DNA of 64,000 nucleotides. It comes from Metarhizium brunneum. Lineage: Eukaryota > Ascomycota > Sordariomycetes > Hypocreales > Clavicipitaceae. The position numbers were made by a program, and so were the translations under genes. The notes below the pieces were generated by a model. The model was not told the origin of the DNA, did no database searches, and saw only the letters and a list, made by a program, of their open reading frames with translations. How positions within the stretch are numbered: the first letter of the stretch is position 1; each line of letters opens with the position of its first letter. Below are positions 22,817-34,323 of the stretch, piece by piece. The stretch lies in contig NC_089427.1 of assembly GCF_013426205.1 (NCBI RefSeq), positions 2,108,001 through 2,172,000 on the forward strand, given 5' to 3'.

Positions 22817-25036
22817 GGTGCCAAAACGGGAGACTCCCAATAGTGCTGAGCCACGCTGGGTGGTAGGAATAACAGGTTGTACAATATAGTATTCACTATT
22901 GAGGGACTCTACCTTTGTCCCCCATTCCCCTCCCTGATTGCCTAAGTATTGTCGCGTTGTCAGGGGTACACCGCATGGATGTGGAATAGGGTTGTGCCAA
23001 GAAGGGCGAGTCTGAACACGGGATAATAAAATCGAGTTTGCCAGCTCTAGACGGACCGAAAGTCTCATAGAATCAAGGCACATTGCATTAAACTGTGGAA
23101 TGGATGGACCCATAACATCACCATACATAAGCCCAAACCACGTCAAGAGATCTACGAGGCAGATTTCAGGCAAGTCCAAGCCTTGGTGATGCATGGCAAT
23201 GGTGGGTTTTTGGCCAGGTGCCGAGATATCCCTGGACCGGCCACCACAACTTCATTCGCCGCGACCCCCGTTCCGTTCGGGGGTTTAGAGTGGTTGAAAT
23301 ATGCAAGTGCTAGTGTGTGCTCCGTAACTTTGCGGGAATTTTAGTCTCAGCATCTTATCAGATGCGAATGCTGGTCCCATCGGAGCCGGTCAAGCTGGGC
23401 ACGCTGTGTGCACTGTGGAGTATATGCGGCTAGGCGACACATAACTATACTTTCTCGCAAAGTGACTTGCAGCAATGGAGGAGCAAGTTGATGAAACTGG
23501 AACCTACTAGGGAACATTGAGCAGCCAGGAGAAAGACGGAACCAAGAAAAAAAAAGAGCCGTGAGACAAGCGCAACCTCCCCCCTCTTTGGTACCATGAT
23601 ACCGGCCAGGCCGCGCAGGCGTTCATAGCAAGGTCCCAGGCCGCTTAATTCGGCAGCGTCCCAATACAACGTTGGCATTCCGGCTTGAATAAAATAAAAC
23701 GGCCAAGCCTGTGCGCCGGCAACACGGCAAGCAGGCTGTGCTAAGGAGAGGCAAGTCTCGCCCCGTCGCTGTCAGTGCAACGGTGCAAGCGGTTTGACCT
23801 CGTGCGGGCGATATCCCACCTGTTTGCTCCGGGTGCTACCACATGGTCGCAACGACGGGCCAGGCACGTCATTCCTAGATGGCTGAGAGGGTGAAGGGGA
23901 TCGGCGTGCTGCTCTGCCATGGGCCGGGTTGCCGTGATGAGAACTGAGGAAGGGAACCCAGCGTCAATGCATCCATGTCTACGGAGCACTGAGTAGATTG
24001 CCTGCGATTTGGCACACTGTACAGGTAGAGTCTGGTAGTCTAAGCCCACGTCAGCAGAACAGAGCACCGAGGTGCAGTGTACGTACAGCGCCATGTACTT
24101 GTGCTGCGGGCGCCGCCGCATCGGGCGGCAACTGTCAAGTCAATCTCAATGTTCAATGTTCAATGCTCAATTTTGGCTGGGGTCAATGCAACAAACAACC
24201 ACGGGGCACCAGGGTCGAGACCGATGCCGCCCGATGATGATTCGACACCAGACGGTACCTGGCACTGTGCACTCGTCACGCCTTCAGCTCGATTCTAGTC
24301 GAGCGCCCATGGCCGACATTGACGTGTGGACAAATCTCGAGTCTGAAAGGGGCATCTGGAACCGGTGTGGTAGACCGCCAGAAGCTTAAGCACGGAATTC
24401 CCAACAGCTGGGCACGATCTTCGCCTATTGTAGTGTAATTCCGGCCACTCTGCACCGCAGCATATAAACCAGTCGGCCGCCGTCACCTGCCTGCCATCGT
24501 CCCCCCCATTCTCTCCTTGTCCTTCTTGTCATATCCCCTTTGATCCTGATCTACTGTCTGCACGTGGATCCTTCCATCTGCAGCTGTACACACATATATG
24601 TATTCCTGTTCGTTTTTGCAAGGTGCTGGGTTGTGAGTACTGCTAGTCTCTGGGTCATCAACTGATCAACTGATCCCTGCAACCGTCGTCAGAACCATCC
24701 CTGCAAAGGCGGCCCCCCCCATAAGCTTCAGTGTTGCGCGGGCAAATGCAAATGCCCCACGTCAGAATCGCTGCGAGGCTCTAGAACTGCGAAGCCAAAC
24801 ACCTCTGGGGTCCATCTCTTTTTTTTTTCCCTCCTTCCGTCCGTCTTACACCCAGAAGAGAAATACTATATATGGTGCAAGTGCGACGTCCCAATTTTGA
24901 AAAGCCTGACCTCCTCCTCGCGAGAGCTGTCTCCTCACCGGAGCAGACGTAGCGAGGGCTTTCCACCACTTTTTTCCCCGACTCCGATCACAGATACCAT
25001 CTGCTTCGCCGGCCCGCCGCCGACTTTCCCTCCGAT
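22817..25036. other. Gene-poor stretch upstream of the ornithine carrier
   Basis: 2.2 kb without a supported gene. It contains one exact ATCWGATAA site, two ACGGAGT-type words (near 23319 and 23976), and a short CAATGTTCAATGTTCAATGCTCAAT repeat at 24148-24172. The last 250 bp is CT-rich leader sequence before the ornithine carrier start. Confidence 0.5.
23355..23363 (-). promoter_or_regulatory. ATCTGATAA, candidate SreA/SRE iron-GATA site
   Basis: TTATCAGAT on the plus strand, an exact site read on the minus strand, 1.67 kb before the ornithine carrier start and 540 bp after the SHR3 stop. The distance makes a direct role less sure than for the upstream pairs. Confidence 0.4.
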
Positions 25037-26142
25037 ATGGACCACGCGCAAATCGCTGCCCAACCCTCGTCGGCCATGCCCACGGAGCTGGCGCTTCGGG
25101 GCAGCTCGGCGCTCATAGAGGCATTTGAGGGTATTGTCTATGGATCGGTGAGTGCCTTTTGTTCTCTCTGTCTGATTTTGATTTCCGTCCTGCCTTGGGC
25201 GCTAGTTGCAATGAATGAAGGCCATGCTGACTTGTTTTCTTTTTGTGACAGATTGCTGGCATTGTCGGCAAATACATCGAGTACCCCTTCGACACGGTCA
25301 AAGTACGGCTGCAAAGCCAGCCCGACCATCTTCCTCTTCGATATACCGGCCCTCTCGACTGTTTTCGACAATCTTTAAAGGCGGATGGCTTCTTGGGACT
25401 CTACCGAGGCATTAGCGCTCCGCTAGTTGGAGCCGCCGCCGAGACGAGCAGCCTCTTCCTCTTCGAGAAGGTTGGGCGCGAGGTATTGCTCGCTACTGGC
25501 CTTGCTTCGCGAGAGAAGGGTCTCTCTGTTCCAGCTCTATGGGTGACCGGTGCCTTCTCCGGGGTTTGTGCTTCCTTTGTCTTGACCCCCATTGAACTCG
25601 TCAAGTGCAAAGTCCAGGTGCCTCAGCATGCGGACGGTGCTGTTGCTCCTGCTATGCGGCCGCTTGCTGTTGTGCGCAATGTCTTTCGTCATGAGGGGCT
25701 ACGGGGTTTCTGGCATGGTCAGATGGGAACGCTCATCAGAGAAGGCGGAGGGAGTGCCGCCTGGTTCGGAGCCAAGGAGACGGTTACGTCGCTGTTTTAC
25801 AACATGAAGACGCGCGCGGCCAAGTCTCTGGATGAGGCGAGGAGGATCAGGGCCGAGCCGTTGCCACTCTGGCAGCAAGCTGTCGCTGGTGCTTCAGCCG
25901 GTGTTTCCTACAACTTCCTCTTCTTCCCTGCCGACACAATCAAGTCTCGCATGCAGACCATCGCCGTAGGCACGCTGGCACAGAAGCGGACATTTTGGGA
26001 TGAGGGCCTCGCAGTATGGCGTCAATACGGAGTTCGTGGTCTATATCGCGGCTGTGGTATTACTTGTCTGCGCTCAGCACCCAGCTCTGCGTTTATATTT
26101 ATGGTTTATGATGGGCTGAAGAGGAACTTTCCCCTGCAGTAA
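25037..26142 (+). CDS. ORT1: Mitochondrial ornithine carrier (ORT1 / ARG-13 / AmcA type)
   Basis: Exons 25037-25147 and 25252-26142 give 333 residues with three carrier repeats, each with its signature: [20 protein letters not shown] and [10 protein letters not shown]. The opening [25 protein letters not shown] block and the [13 protein letters not shown] segment are characteristic of the Ort1/Arg-13 branch. The protein exchanges matrix ornithine for cytosolic substrates in the inner mitochondrial membrane. It feeds arginine synthesis and, in Aspergillus (AmcA), the ornithine needed by the siderophore pathway. The intron starts GTGAGT and ends GACAG at a codon boundary. A siderophore-type transporter and two CFEM genes lie on the same side within 11 kb. 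Confidence 0.9.
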
Positions 26143-26504
26143 CGGCCAGGCACTTGCTCTCGCTCGGAACTCTCTTGTTATTGGAGGGTCCTGTATCCTT
26201 CGAGACAATGCACACTTTAGTTTGTGCGCTGCCCCCCCTTTTTCCTGTTTCTTCATTTTTACTTATGACGGTCATCTGCATGGCGTTGAGGGTTACTACT
26301 GGGTCTGAGTTGCACCACGACTATACTGGGAATATCGGGTATAGATATAGAGGAGTTCCATAAAATTAACACTATGACGAGCATTCTTCTTTTCGGCTCA
26401 AATAATCATTACAAGCGACACACGTACAGCTCTCGTATGAACCTGACCAAAACTCTAATGAGTAATCGAAAGTCTTTTCCATATTCCCTGTGCATCCCGC
26501 ATCC
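26143..26504. other. Convergent intergenic region
   Basis: 362 bp between two gene 3' ends (ornithine carrier and TspO gene). Nothing recognised beyond AT-rich UTR-like sequence. Confidence 0.5.
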
Positions 26505-27254
26505 CTACTCCTTCTTCACCTCCTTATCATGCAAGTCCCAACCATTCAAATACCCTGCCCCAAGACACAAATACGTTGCAAAGCCCAGCCAGCCTAGATA
26601 CGGAACCTGACACCACGCAGCAACCTCATCAATCGAGCTCCAAAGATATGCCAAATACGCATTCATTCCGACGAGTGTGACAATGTCGATGCTTGCTTCA
26701 GCGGGGCGCTTAGCCACAAAGAAGAGTGGCATCCAGGCTAGATTGAGGCCAAGCTGCACCGTGTAGAGAGTTAGACTGTTCTGCGCCGTTTCCACGATTG
26801 CGGGCGAGGCGGATGATCTGAGGCCGATAGTGGCGATGCGGTGGGATGCGTAGCCCATTACGCTGGGCTTGTTAGTCTAGGAGACTACACGGAACGAATG
26901 ACGGGGCTTCCAGGGCCTCTGCCAGGGGGGGATGGGACGGGAGGATAGCGACTTGTCCATGTTGATGCTCGGGGAAGATGATGGATTTACGCACCCATAG
27001 AGGACTGTCCATACTGGACCAAATACCCAAGGCGGCGGTCGCAGAGGCGGCTGCTTCAAGGCCAAGTACGTTTTTTGGGTTTTTGACGCTGGATAACCGG
27101 TTAGCTTAGTGTTGTGCGACGAGCGAGAAGCTTGATGCGTACGGCGCGTTCCAAACCCGACAGCAGTTCCTAGAGCTATCGGGAGCAGCACGGAGGCCGC
27201 GGAGTGCTGGAGAACAACTGAGGGAATCGTCAGGGATGGGATGTAGGTCGTCAT
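26505..27254 (-). CDS. TspO/MBR family protein (tryptophan-rich sensory protein)
   Basis: Exons 27254-27143, 27088-26995 and 26862-26505 give 187 residues with five hydrophobic helices. The family core is clear: TQKTYLALKQPPLRPPPWVFGPVWTVLYG, then LGLNLAWMPLFF and a C-terminal WCQVPYLGWLGFATYL segment. TspO proteins bind porphyrins and cholesterol-like ligands in the outer mitochondrial membrane. Intron 1 (27142-27089, GTACGC...CCAG) is 54 bp long with no stop, so an unspliced message would add 18 residues and stay in frame. The spliced form restores the normal TRPSKTQK junction. Intron 2 begins GTGCGT and ends CCCAG. The start ATG gives a short hydrophobic N-terminus. Confidence 0.88.
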
Positions 27255-28048
27255 TGTTATGGGCTTTGCGGTATGAGTGGGAAACCTAGTTGTTGTGCGT
27301 ACTATGAGGTTTGTTGGTGACGGTGACGGTGAGGTTGAAGTTATGGTTTAAGGTTGAGCGTTGAGGTTGAGCTGGGTTGGGGTGCCTCGTTCATTACGTC
27401 ATTTGACTGGTTGCGGGAGGTACAGCCCACTATACACGGTCATTGCGGGACTTGTAATTGGAAGGCAGGAAACTTCGACTTGTCGGCCGTGACGCGAGAC
27501 AACATGAGACAGCTTGGCTTTATTTCCTACCCCAACCCCGATACCTGTCTCAAGCAATAATTTTAATATGGTCGGTCACTGTAATGTGACTTGTTTAATC
27601 AAACGATCGAACCCGCAGAAGCACTCAAGTAGTGCTGAAGCAATACTCAGCGTTCGTCTCTATCCCAAGCTTCGTCTACAATTCATGCTCAGATGAACTA
27701 CCTTGCCTGTCGTTTATTCACTATTGCACGGTTTTGCGAATATATACGTCCGAAATCGGCGAACCAACATTCACGAGAGGGTTGAAGGGCACGGTCAGTG
27801 GGAGAAATGTGGCTGAGGGACATGAAGCTTATTTGAGGTGCCTGAGTAGCCTGACTGCTTGCCTGGTCCAAGTTTTGGCGAATAACACGAGTAGAAAGCC
27901 TGAAGGTCTGGGACACTCCTAACTCTGCTCTCGTAGCATACTAATGACGAAGCTGTCTTTTTGCAGAATTAATGTAGGTATTACAGGGCCGATATGGACA
28001 CAAACATTTGCTCTTCCTCATCATGCTATCCAAAACTGATCTACTTCT
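27255..28048. other. Intergenic, promoter side of the TspO gene
   Basis: 794 bp holding the TspO promoter and the 3' end of the hydrolase gene. A GACGGTGACGGTGAGG short repeat lies near 27320. No gene seen. Confidence 0.5.
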
Positions 28049-29074
28049 TTATTTCTTCAAGAACGCCAACAAGACCTTGTGGAAGTTTCTGGGATCGGAA
28101 AGCTGGGGCGCATGGCCCAGGTTGGGGAACTGGTACAATTCTCCGTTTTGCAGGTGTTTGGCAACCTCGGGACCGAGAATGTCGAAACGGCCCAGCTTGG
28201 CGGCAACAGCTGGGGGAGACCACTGAGCCCCAATCGCAGTCTTATCCTTATTTCCAACAATGAGAAGCGTACGTGGCTTAATGTCCCCAAAGTAGTGAGC
28301 AATGGGCGAGGTGAGAACCATGTCGACAATTTGAGCCTGGTTTTTGACATAGGCCTTGCGCTTAGGGCCGTTGTAGATGTTGACAAGCATGTTGACCCAG
28401 GTATCATAAGCAGGCTTCCACTGTCCGACGTAGTACACCTCCTGCTCGTAGCCCTTGATTGACTGGTAGGTGGATGCGGCCTCACTGACAATAGACTGGT
28501 CGATGCTGATGTAGGGAACACCCTTTTGAACGTAATCCTCCAGACCGACAGGATCAACCATGACCATCTTTTCAATGGTTTCGGGGTACTGGAGCCCAAA
28601 ACGGGCAGTCATCATACCACCCATGGAGTGACCAATGACGGTGACATTGCCAACGCCAGCTGCATTGAGAAGACCGCGTGTGTTCCAGGCAAATTGATTC
28701 AGACTGAATTGGTACGCATCCGGCTTGGAGCTTTTGCAGAAACCAATTTGATCTGGAGCAATAACACGGTAGCCTCTGGCGGCTAGAACGCGGATGGTAT
28801 CTTGCCACGTCGGGCCGCAGAAGTTTTTGCCATGGAAGAGAACAGCAGTCTTGCCATTGGGCCTACAGGCTGGCTTGACGTCCATAAAGGCCATCTGGAG
28901 GTCCTGCTGCTGACTGGTGAACTTGAACACCTTGACCGGCCACGGGTAGGTAAAGTTGGAGCCATTGAGCTCGTCAGGGAATGGACCATTGTCAATTGTA
29001 CCATTAGCCTGAGCAGTTGCCAAGCCAGTGAAGAGCCCGACTGTAGCTAGTCCTGACAGAAGCGAAAGTTTCAT
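28049..29074 (-). CDS. Secreted alpha/beta hydrolase
   Basis: A single exon of 341 residues. The signal peptide is clear (MKLSLLSGLATVGLFTGLATA). The alpha/beta hydrolase fold follows: HGKNFCGPTW forms the oxyanion-hole loop after strand 3, GHSMGG (about residue 148) carries the nucleophile serine, and PNLGHAPQ near the C-terminus carries the catalytic histidine. The acid is probably the aspartate in the GNKDKTA loop. The layout resembles epoxide hydrolase or haloperoxidase-like esterases, but the serine nucleophile argues for an esterase or lipase-like activity. Several NxS/T sites suggest glycosylation. The gene has no intron and no neighbour that hints at its substrate. Confidence 0.85.
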   Translation of the reverse strand: MKLSLLSGLATVGLFTGLATAQANGTIDNGPFPDELNGSNFTYPWPVKVFKFTSQQQDLQMAFMDVKPACRPNGKTAVLFHGKNFCGPTWQDTIRVLAARGYRVIAPDQIGFCKSSKPDAYQFSLNQFAWNTRGLLNAAGVGNVTVIGHSMGGMMTARFGLQYPETIEKMVMVDPVGLEDYVQKGVPYISIDQSIVSEAASTYQSIKGYEQEVYYVGQWKPAYDTWVNMLVNIYNGPKRKAYVKNQAQIVDMVLTSPIAHYFGDIKPRTLLIVGNKDKTAIGAQWSPPAVAAKLGRFDILGPEVAKHLQNGELYQFPNLGHAPQLSDPRNFHKVLLAFLKK

Positions 29075-32000
29075 GTTGTTAATATGACCTGGAGCAATAG
29101 GCGTGTTCCGTCAAGGTAGATGGAAGCTCGATTGACTCGGATCTCTATTGTGCGGAAGGAAAAGAAGGGCCCGTCTCACCCAGAGGAGGGCAAAAGACAT
29201 GTAAACAAGTCAGGTCTTCGAAGGAGCCGGAGGCGAGGATGTGGATGTGATGTGCCACGCTGCTCTCTCCTCGTGGCAGTGACTGACCAACAGACGCAAA
29301 GTTTGTGTCAAGTTTAACAAGCCAGGTATAGATGAAACTGTGAATTCAACAAAGAGTTGTTTTTGTCTGGGGCACGAGCGAGGTGGCGGCGCTGCCAGCT
29401 TTCGACCTGCTGGTAGTAGTTGTAGTTGTAGTAGTAGTACTAGGAGGTTGTAGCCAGTCACAGGTCCGAAATAAATACTTGCGAACCGAATCCGCGGGCC
29501 CAAATTACCGCTTTTGCACTGCCCTTTCTCATTAGTCTTTTCTCAATAAGTGGGCTTCAAATATTGCCTATTGTTGAACTACTGACAACTTGACGGGTAT
29601 TACCATCCGTCTTAAACCAACAATATTTGAGAACCTTGGCAACCGACGTAGCAGCAAGGTTTCGTTTAATGCGCCCGGGGCTCAAATATTGATGAGGGGA
29701 AGAGTACAATTTCTCTGATCTTCTGTTGATTCGTGCGTCGGGAAGGGGAATAAACGGCTAAAGCAGTCGGCTTCTAATTTCCGGATGCATGTCCTCTGTT
29801 GCCCCGTCCCAGACTCCCCACCCGTGCAGCGGTTGGCGCAAGTTGGCCGTTGTCCACGGGCGGGACAATCATTCATCAAGGTCCATGCAAGAAGAGGCCG
29901 TTGTGTCGAACAGTAACATCTGGTAGGGTAGGATTGATGAATGTAGGCGTCTGGAATGATGAAATAATAATGAATTGATCAATTGATGGAAGGGTATGGC
30001 GTTGGCTTCTTAATGTGACAGGTCAATCTGTTTTGCAGGGGAGGAAGGCATGGTCCACGTTCTGTACCTGCAGTTGCCTTTTTGAAATCGTGCTAGTCGA
30101 TAACTGTACCCGATATTGTACGTCTGCATTGAACTCACAAAATATTTTTGCACTTGGCGTCTCAGTCTGAACCCGCATCGGCTATTATGAGTACTACTGC
30201 CATTTGTCATTACGATGTAGCCACACGAGCACTGGACTAGCAAGTGAAAAATGCGACCACAGAAGGACCAACAGACAAATAGCTCGCATATTGACCAGGC
30301 CATCTGAGAGTCTGTTCACCTCGATGTTCAACACAACAGTGCTTTGTCAGAGGGCATAAAAGGCACGACAGACACAAGTCTACATTCAATAACTTGTCCA
30401 TGACCTCTTCCTCAGGAGAAAAAGGAGAACAGTCGGGCCGTGTTTTGAACACAAAACATTTGCTATTCGAACGACGCGGCGATTTGCTGAGGCCTGTGCT
30501 GTGGCCATAGTGACGACATGGTCCATAGATGGCAACCTGGTACTGTGGCTTGGCTTTTCCGCAGGGGCAAGCAGAAGGCTGTATGCGGCGTTACGTGAGG
30601 CAAGATGATAAAAAGACCCCAGCTTCTATCTGCTTATTAGTCGGGAGGAACCCGAAGGGTACTCCTTCAAGGAACAAAAAAAACATGAGCAGACGAAAGG
30701 CCTTTCGCAATTGCTGACAGTACAGAGTAGTTGGAGGCGTGCGTGCCCGGCATGAACCTGTCCGCCGGCGCGGAAAAAGGCAATGGAACGTTAAACTGTC
30801 ATGGTACGAGATCGAGGAGCCAGCCGCCTGCCTGTCTGGGATGTGAACCGGGAACAAGCACCTTTTCATCAGGGGAACAGACTGGGTCAGGGATGGCGGC
30901 TGCAGACCCGCGGCCCCATTTGCGCTCGGCTGGGGATTTTTGACTTGGCTACGGAAATCCTTGTCTTAGTTCTTGACCGAGGGATGGGGAACGACTGGTC
31001 AAAGAAAAGGTGTCTAGCCCATGGTTCTGCCCTTGTCCTTCTCACTTGTCAACGTACCATTGAATTGATGGTTCGCCGAAGCGCGCCAGAAAGTTCATGT
31101 AAAGAGACTTGGAATACATGCATACCCTCACCTATCATGGCTGGAAATTGATCAGGCACCATCTGGACTTGTTGCGATAATATCGATATCTATGCCGATT
31201 TGTCTATGAATCTGGAATCCCCAAAAAGAATCAAGTTGGAGCTTCTGAGTCCTGTCGGCTTTGTTTCCTCCAGCTAGTCAGCCAGTCACACCCCTGGGAA
31301 CAGAAATCATGTTAGTAAGAGTCAATTCAATGTCTTCTTCGTTGGATGCCAACGGCTGGGTGGAGTAGCGGAACTCTCTTCGGCCAAGTTCCTTCATGCA
31401 ACAACGTACTGCATTAGCCTTAGTGTATGTATAACAACGTTGGCTAAACTAGGCGGATTATGCGAAGCATTTGCTCTGGGACTAACTAGACTCTTTCGTC
31501 CAGGGGAAGCCATCCATGAAACAGCGGGGATAACATGCCTGCACAGCAAAAACGGTAAAGAATGCGCCATATACAGGGAAGAATAGACCGGGGTTGCAGG
31601 TGGTGTGCCTAAAACAAACCGGTTGACTACTTCAAACATTAGCATTACGCTGTGAGGGCAGTCAGTTGAAGCTGACAATCTAAATCCCTAGATATAACAA
31701 GAAGCTTCCATTTTAACTATCATGAGAGAGTCAAGTCGGCATTCGTTTGAAGATCCAGGCCCGTGTCAGCTCATGCCGCAGCGGAAAGAGTATGCATCGT
31801 GGCGAAGGCTGGTGATTTGCTGGATCAACCCTTTGTTGGTTCGTTGCATACGTATTATTAAACCCACTCAAAACGTTGATAGCCAAGCCAACTCAAGACT
31901 CGAGAGTACTCGCACAAGCAGGAAAGGGACCGCCCCCCGTTGCATCCACCCTCCTCTCTCGATGCCGCAATACAGACCCCCCCTCTCCCCCCGCGATAAC

Positions 32001-32276
32001 AAAGTGGTGCGTCTCGTGGCTTATAACTTACACCTTGAAGAGAGGGTGCTTTGCACTGGGACAACTGAGGGTATCATATCAGCAAGAAAATTTAACCCTG
32101 CAAGTCCTGGAGTCGTTGTAATAAGTCTTGACCCAACAACTACACTGATGGACTTCTACAACCGCGCCTAGTTCTCAAAGGCTTGAGAATAAAATATTGA
32201 CCCTTTTGTCCAGTTCGACAAAGGGTCTGGTATTATTGGATTTCATCCGACCAAGTCGAATTCACCAACCGCAGAA
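29075..32276. other. Gene-poor stretch of 3.2 kb
   Basis: No gene can be supported on either strand. Frames of up to 149 codons occur (31722-32171) but have no domain, no signal peptide and no usable splice context. A GTAGTAGTTGTAGTTGTAGTAGTAGTA run lies at about 29410-29440. No transposon ends, tRNA or tandem array were recognised. Confidence 0.5.
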
Positions 32277-33676
32277 ATGGGGTCTGGAGATGGACCTGAC
32301 GACAGCCACGACAGCCATGCACGCCAGGTCACGGCACCTTGCATCATATTCTTTGCATTGACTCCCATGTTTCTGATAATCAGAATATGGAGTCGTTTGA
32401 AGAGAGGTTCGGGTCTAGGATCGGATGACTATACCATTCTAATATCATTTGTGAGGCAAACATGTGGATTCGTATCTATGTTGCCCGAGTCAGACTTTGC
32501 TAATTCGTTTATGGAGGCCTGTACTCTCGCTGTTCAGATTATAATGATGTTTGCAGTGAATCATGGTTTCGGAACGCATATTTATCACCTTTCTCACGAC
32601 GATAGACTCATGGCTTTAAAGGCATGTCTGTCCCACCTTCGTTGTTGGACGCCCGGTCGTGTAGAAAGTCGTCGGCTAACCTATCTCTGTGCAATAGCTA
32701 TTTTACGTTGCTCAAATATTTTACAAGATTACCATTAACCTCACCAAAGCCTCGATTGTGCTTCTGTATCTACGCATCTTCCTCCAACGATGGTTCCGAA
32801 TCTGTTGCTATATCCTTCTGGGCCTCTTTGTTGCGTACATGATTGGGACAGTTGCCGCGTCGATATGGCAATGTAGTCCGATCAAAGGTGCGTGGGACAA
32901 GAGCATGAAGCCAACATGCATCAGTTTGACAAAGAACTGGTACGCCAATGCCGGCTACTCCATCGCCACAGACGTCTTGGTCCTGTGTTTGCCAATGCAG
33001 CCTATCTGGACAAGCAAACTGCCCGTCAACCAAAAGAGGGCGCTTATGCTGGTTTTCGCGTTGGGAGGCTTGTAAGTAATCGACACGCACTATTTACAAA
33101 ATCATCGTGGCCAACGCGTAACAATTTCTAGCGTCACAATCACCTCCATCATGAGAGCAACTACCCTCAGCTTCTCGACCAAGAGTCCCGATCCTACCTG
33201 TCGGTTTCTTTGCTCTGCACACCACCGTGAGACTTCCAATACACTAACACTCACCCCAAGATGACATCACATCAACGCTATGGACAATGATTGAAGAAAA
33301 CGTTGCCATTATCTGCGCCTGTCTACCTATGTGCCGCATTGTCCTCGCCTGGATCTTCCCCAAGGCCTTCTCGACTCTTTCAACAGCTGCCAGCGGCGGC
33401 GAAGGATCCGGCGGCCCAGCCTACACCATTGGTTCGGCTCCAAAACAGCTCTCCCCTTCACACAGCGACGACGACTGGCAACCGTATTCCGGTCCTGCCA
33501 AGTGCGAAGGCCAAAATCACAGCATTGCCCGCCACCGCCTGGAAGACGGCAGCAGCGAAGAGTTTATTTTGCAGTCTGTCCCCAAGCCAGCTACGCTCGA
33601 AATGGCCGGGGCTGCCATTCGAAAAACAACCCACTACGAAATCTCGTACGAGCGAAACCCCTATAATACAGTCTAG
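32277..33676 (+). CDS. Rhodopsin-domain integral membrane protein (PTH11-related)
   Basis: Five exons (32277-32450, 32517-32621, 32698-33071, 33132-33199, 33261-33676) give 378 residues. Seven hydrophobic helices match the fungal rhodopsin-domain family: APCIIFFALTPMFLIIRIWSR, LGSDDYTILISF, FYVAQIFYKITINLTKASIVLLYLRIF, IWQCSPIKGAWD, and YDITSTLWTMIEENVAIICACLPMCR. They are followed by a Ser-rich cytoplasmic tail. Members of this group include candidate surface receptors, but none of this architecture has a settled ligand. Splicing is unusual. Intron 2 (32622-32697) has a GC donor (AAG|GCATGT), intron 1 uses a GAG acceptor or the alternative CAG at 32537, and intron 4 has a weak GTCGGT donor. 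Every junction keeps the family sequence in frame. Confidence 0.8.
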
Positions 33677-34323
33677 ACACAATTCCTGACCATGATGATA
33701 CAATGAATTGCGCGACTAGTTGGAGATGGGTTGGGTCTGTGCTCGATTTACTGCCTACCTAGCCATTATACCCCTGGATGGGCAAGGGAGAAACAAAAGT
33801 AGTATGTCGCAAGCTTTCCCCGGAAGCAGTAAAATAGAATCATGGATTCACGAGTTTTAAAAAGCACTCATATTTGCGCGCAAAAGATAAACGAATTCCC
33901 TCGTTTTCGCAGCAATGCGCCTTCGCCAAAAGTTCGCCAATAGGCAGCACGGGACGATCATCTGCCGTGCTCGAGACGGGCGAGCTACTACAACACACAA
34001 CCAGCCAGTTATTTACTTGCCTAATCTGGCACCAGGTCCCGTTTGTTGACTTTTTTTTTCTACTCTGTTCGGCTCACTGGGATCGACACGACCAGGGTCG
34101 AGTTGTGGTGGCCACTGTGAGCCGTTGGGTCCCGTGTTGTTTGCAGATTTGGTCGTCCCCTATGAATAGGATAAAAGAAGCCCAGGGTTCAGGAGGGATG
34201 TTTTACTGTAGATTTGCAGTTGGCTCATTGATGATACGAAATGAGATTAATGCAAATGATTTGTGGCATCTATGGTACAATAACACATCTGTAGTACTTT
34301 ACACAAACGACAACTGAGCATAC
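33677..34323. other. Convergent intergenic region
   Basis: 647 bp between two gene 3' ends (rhodopsin-like and mitochondrial protein genes). Nothing recognised. Confidence 0.5.

Noticed and set aside
31722..32171. 149-codon plus-strand frame
   Set aside because: No domain, signal peptide or neighbouring exons; composition is like the surrounding non-coding DNA.
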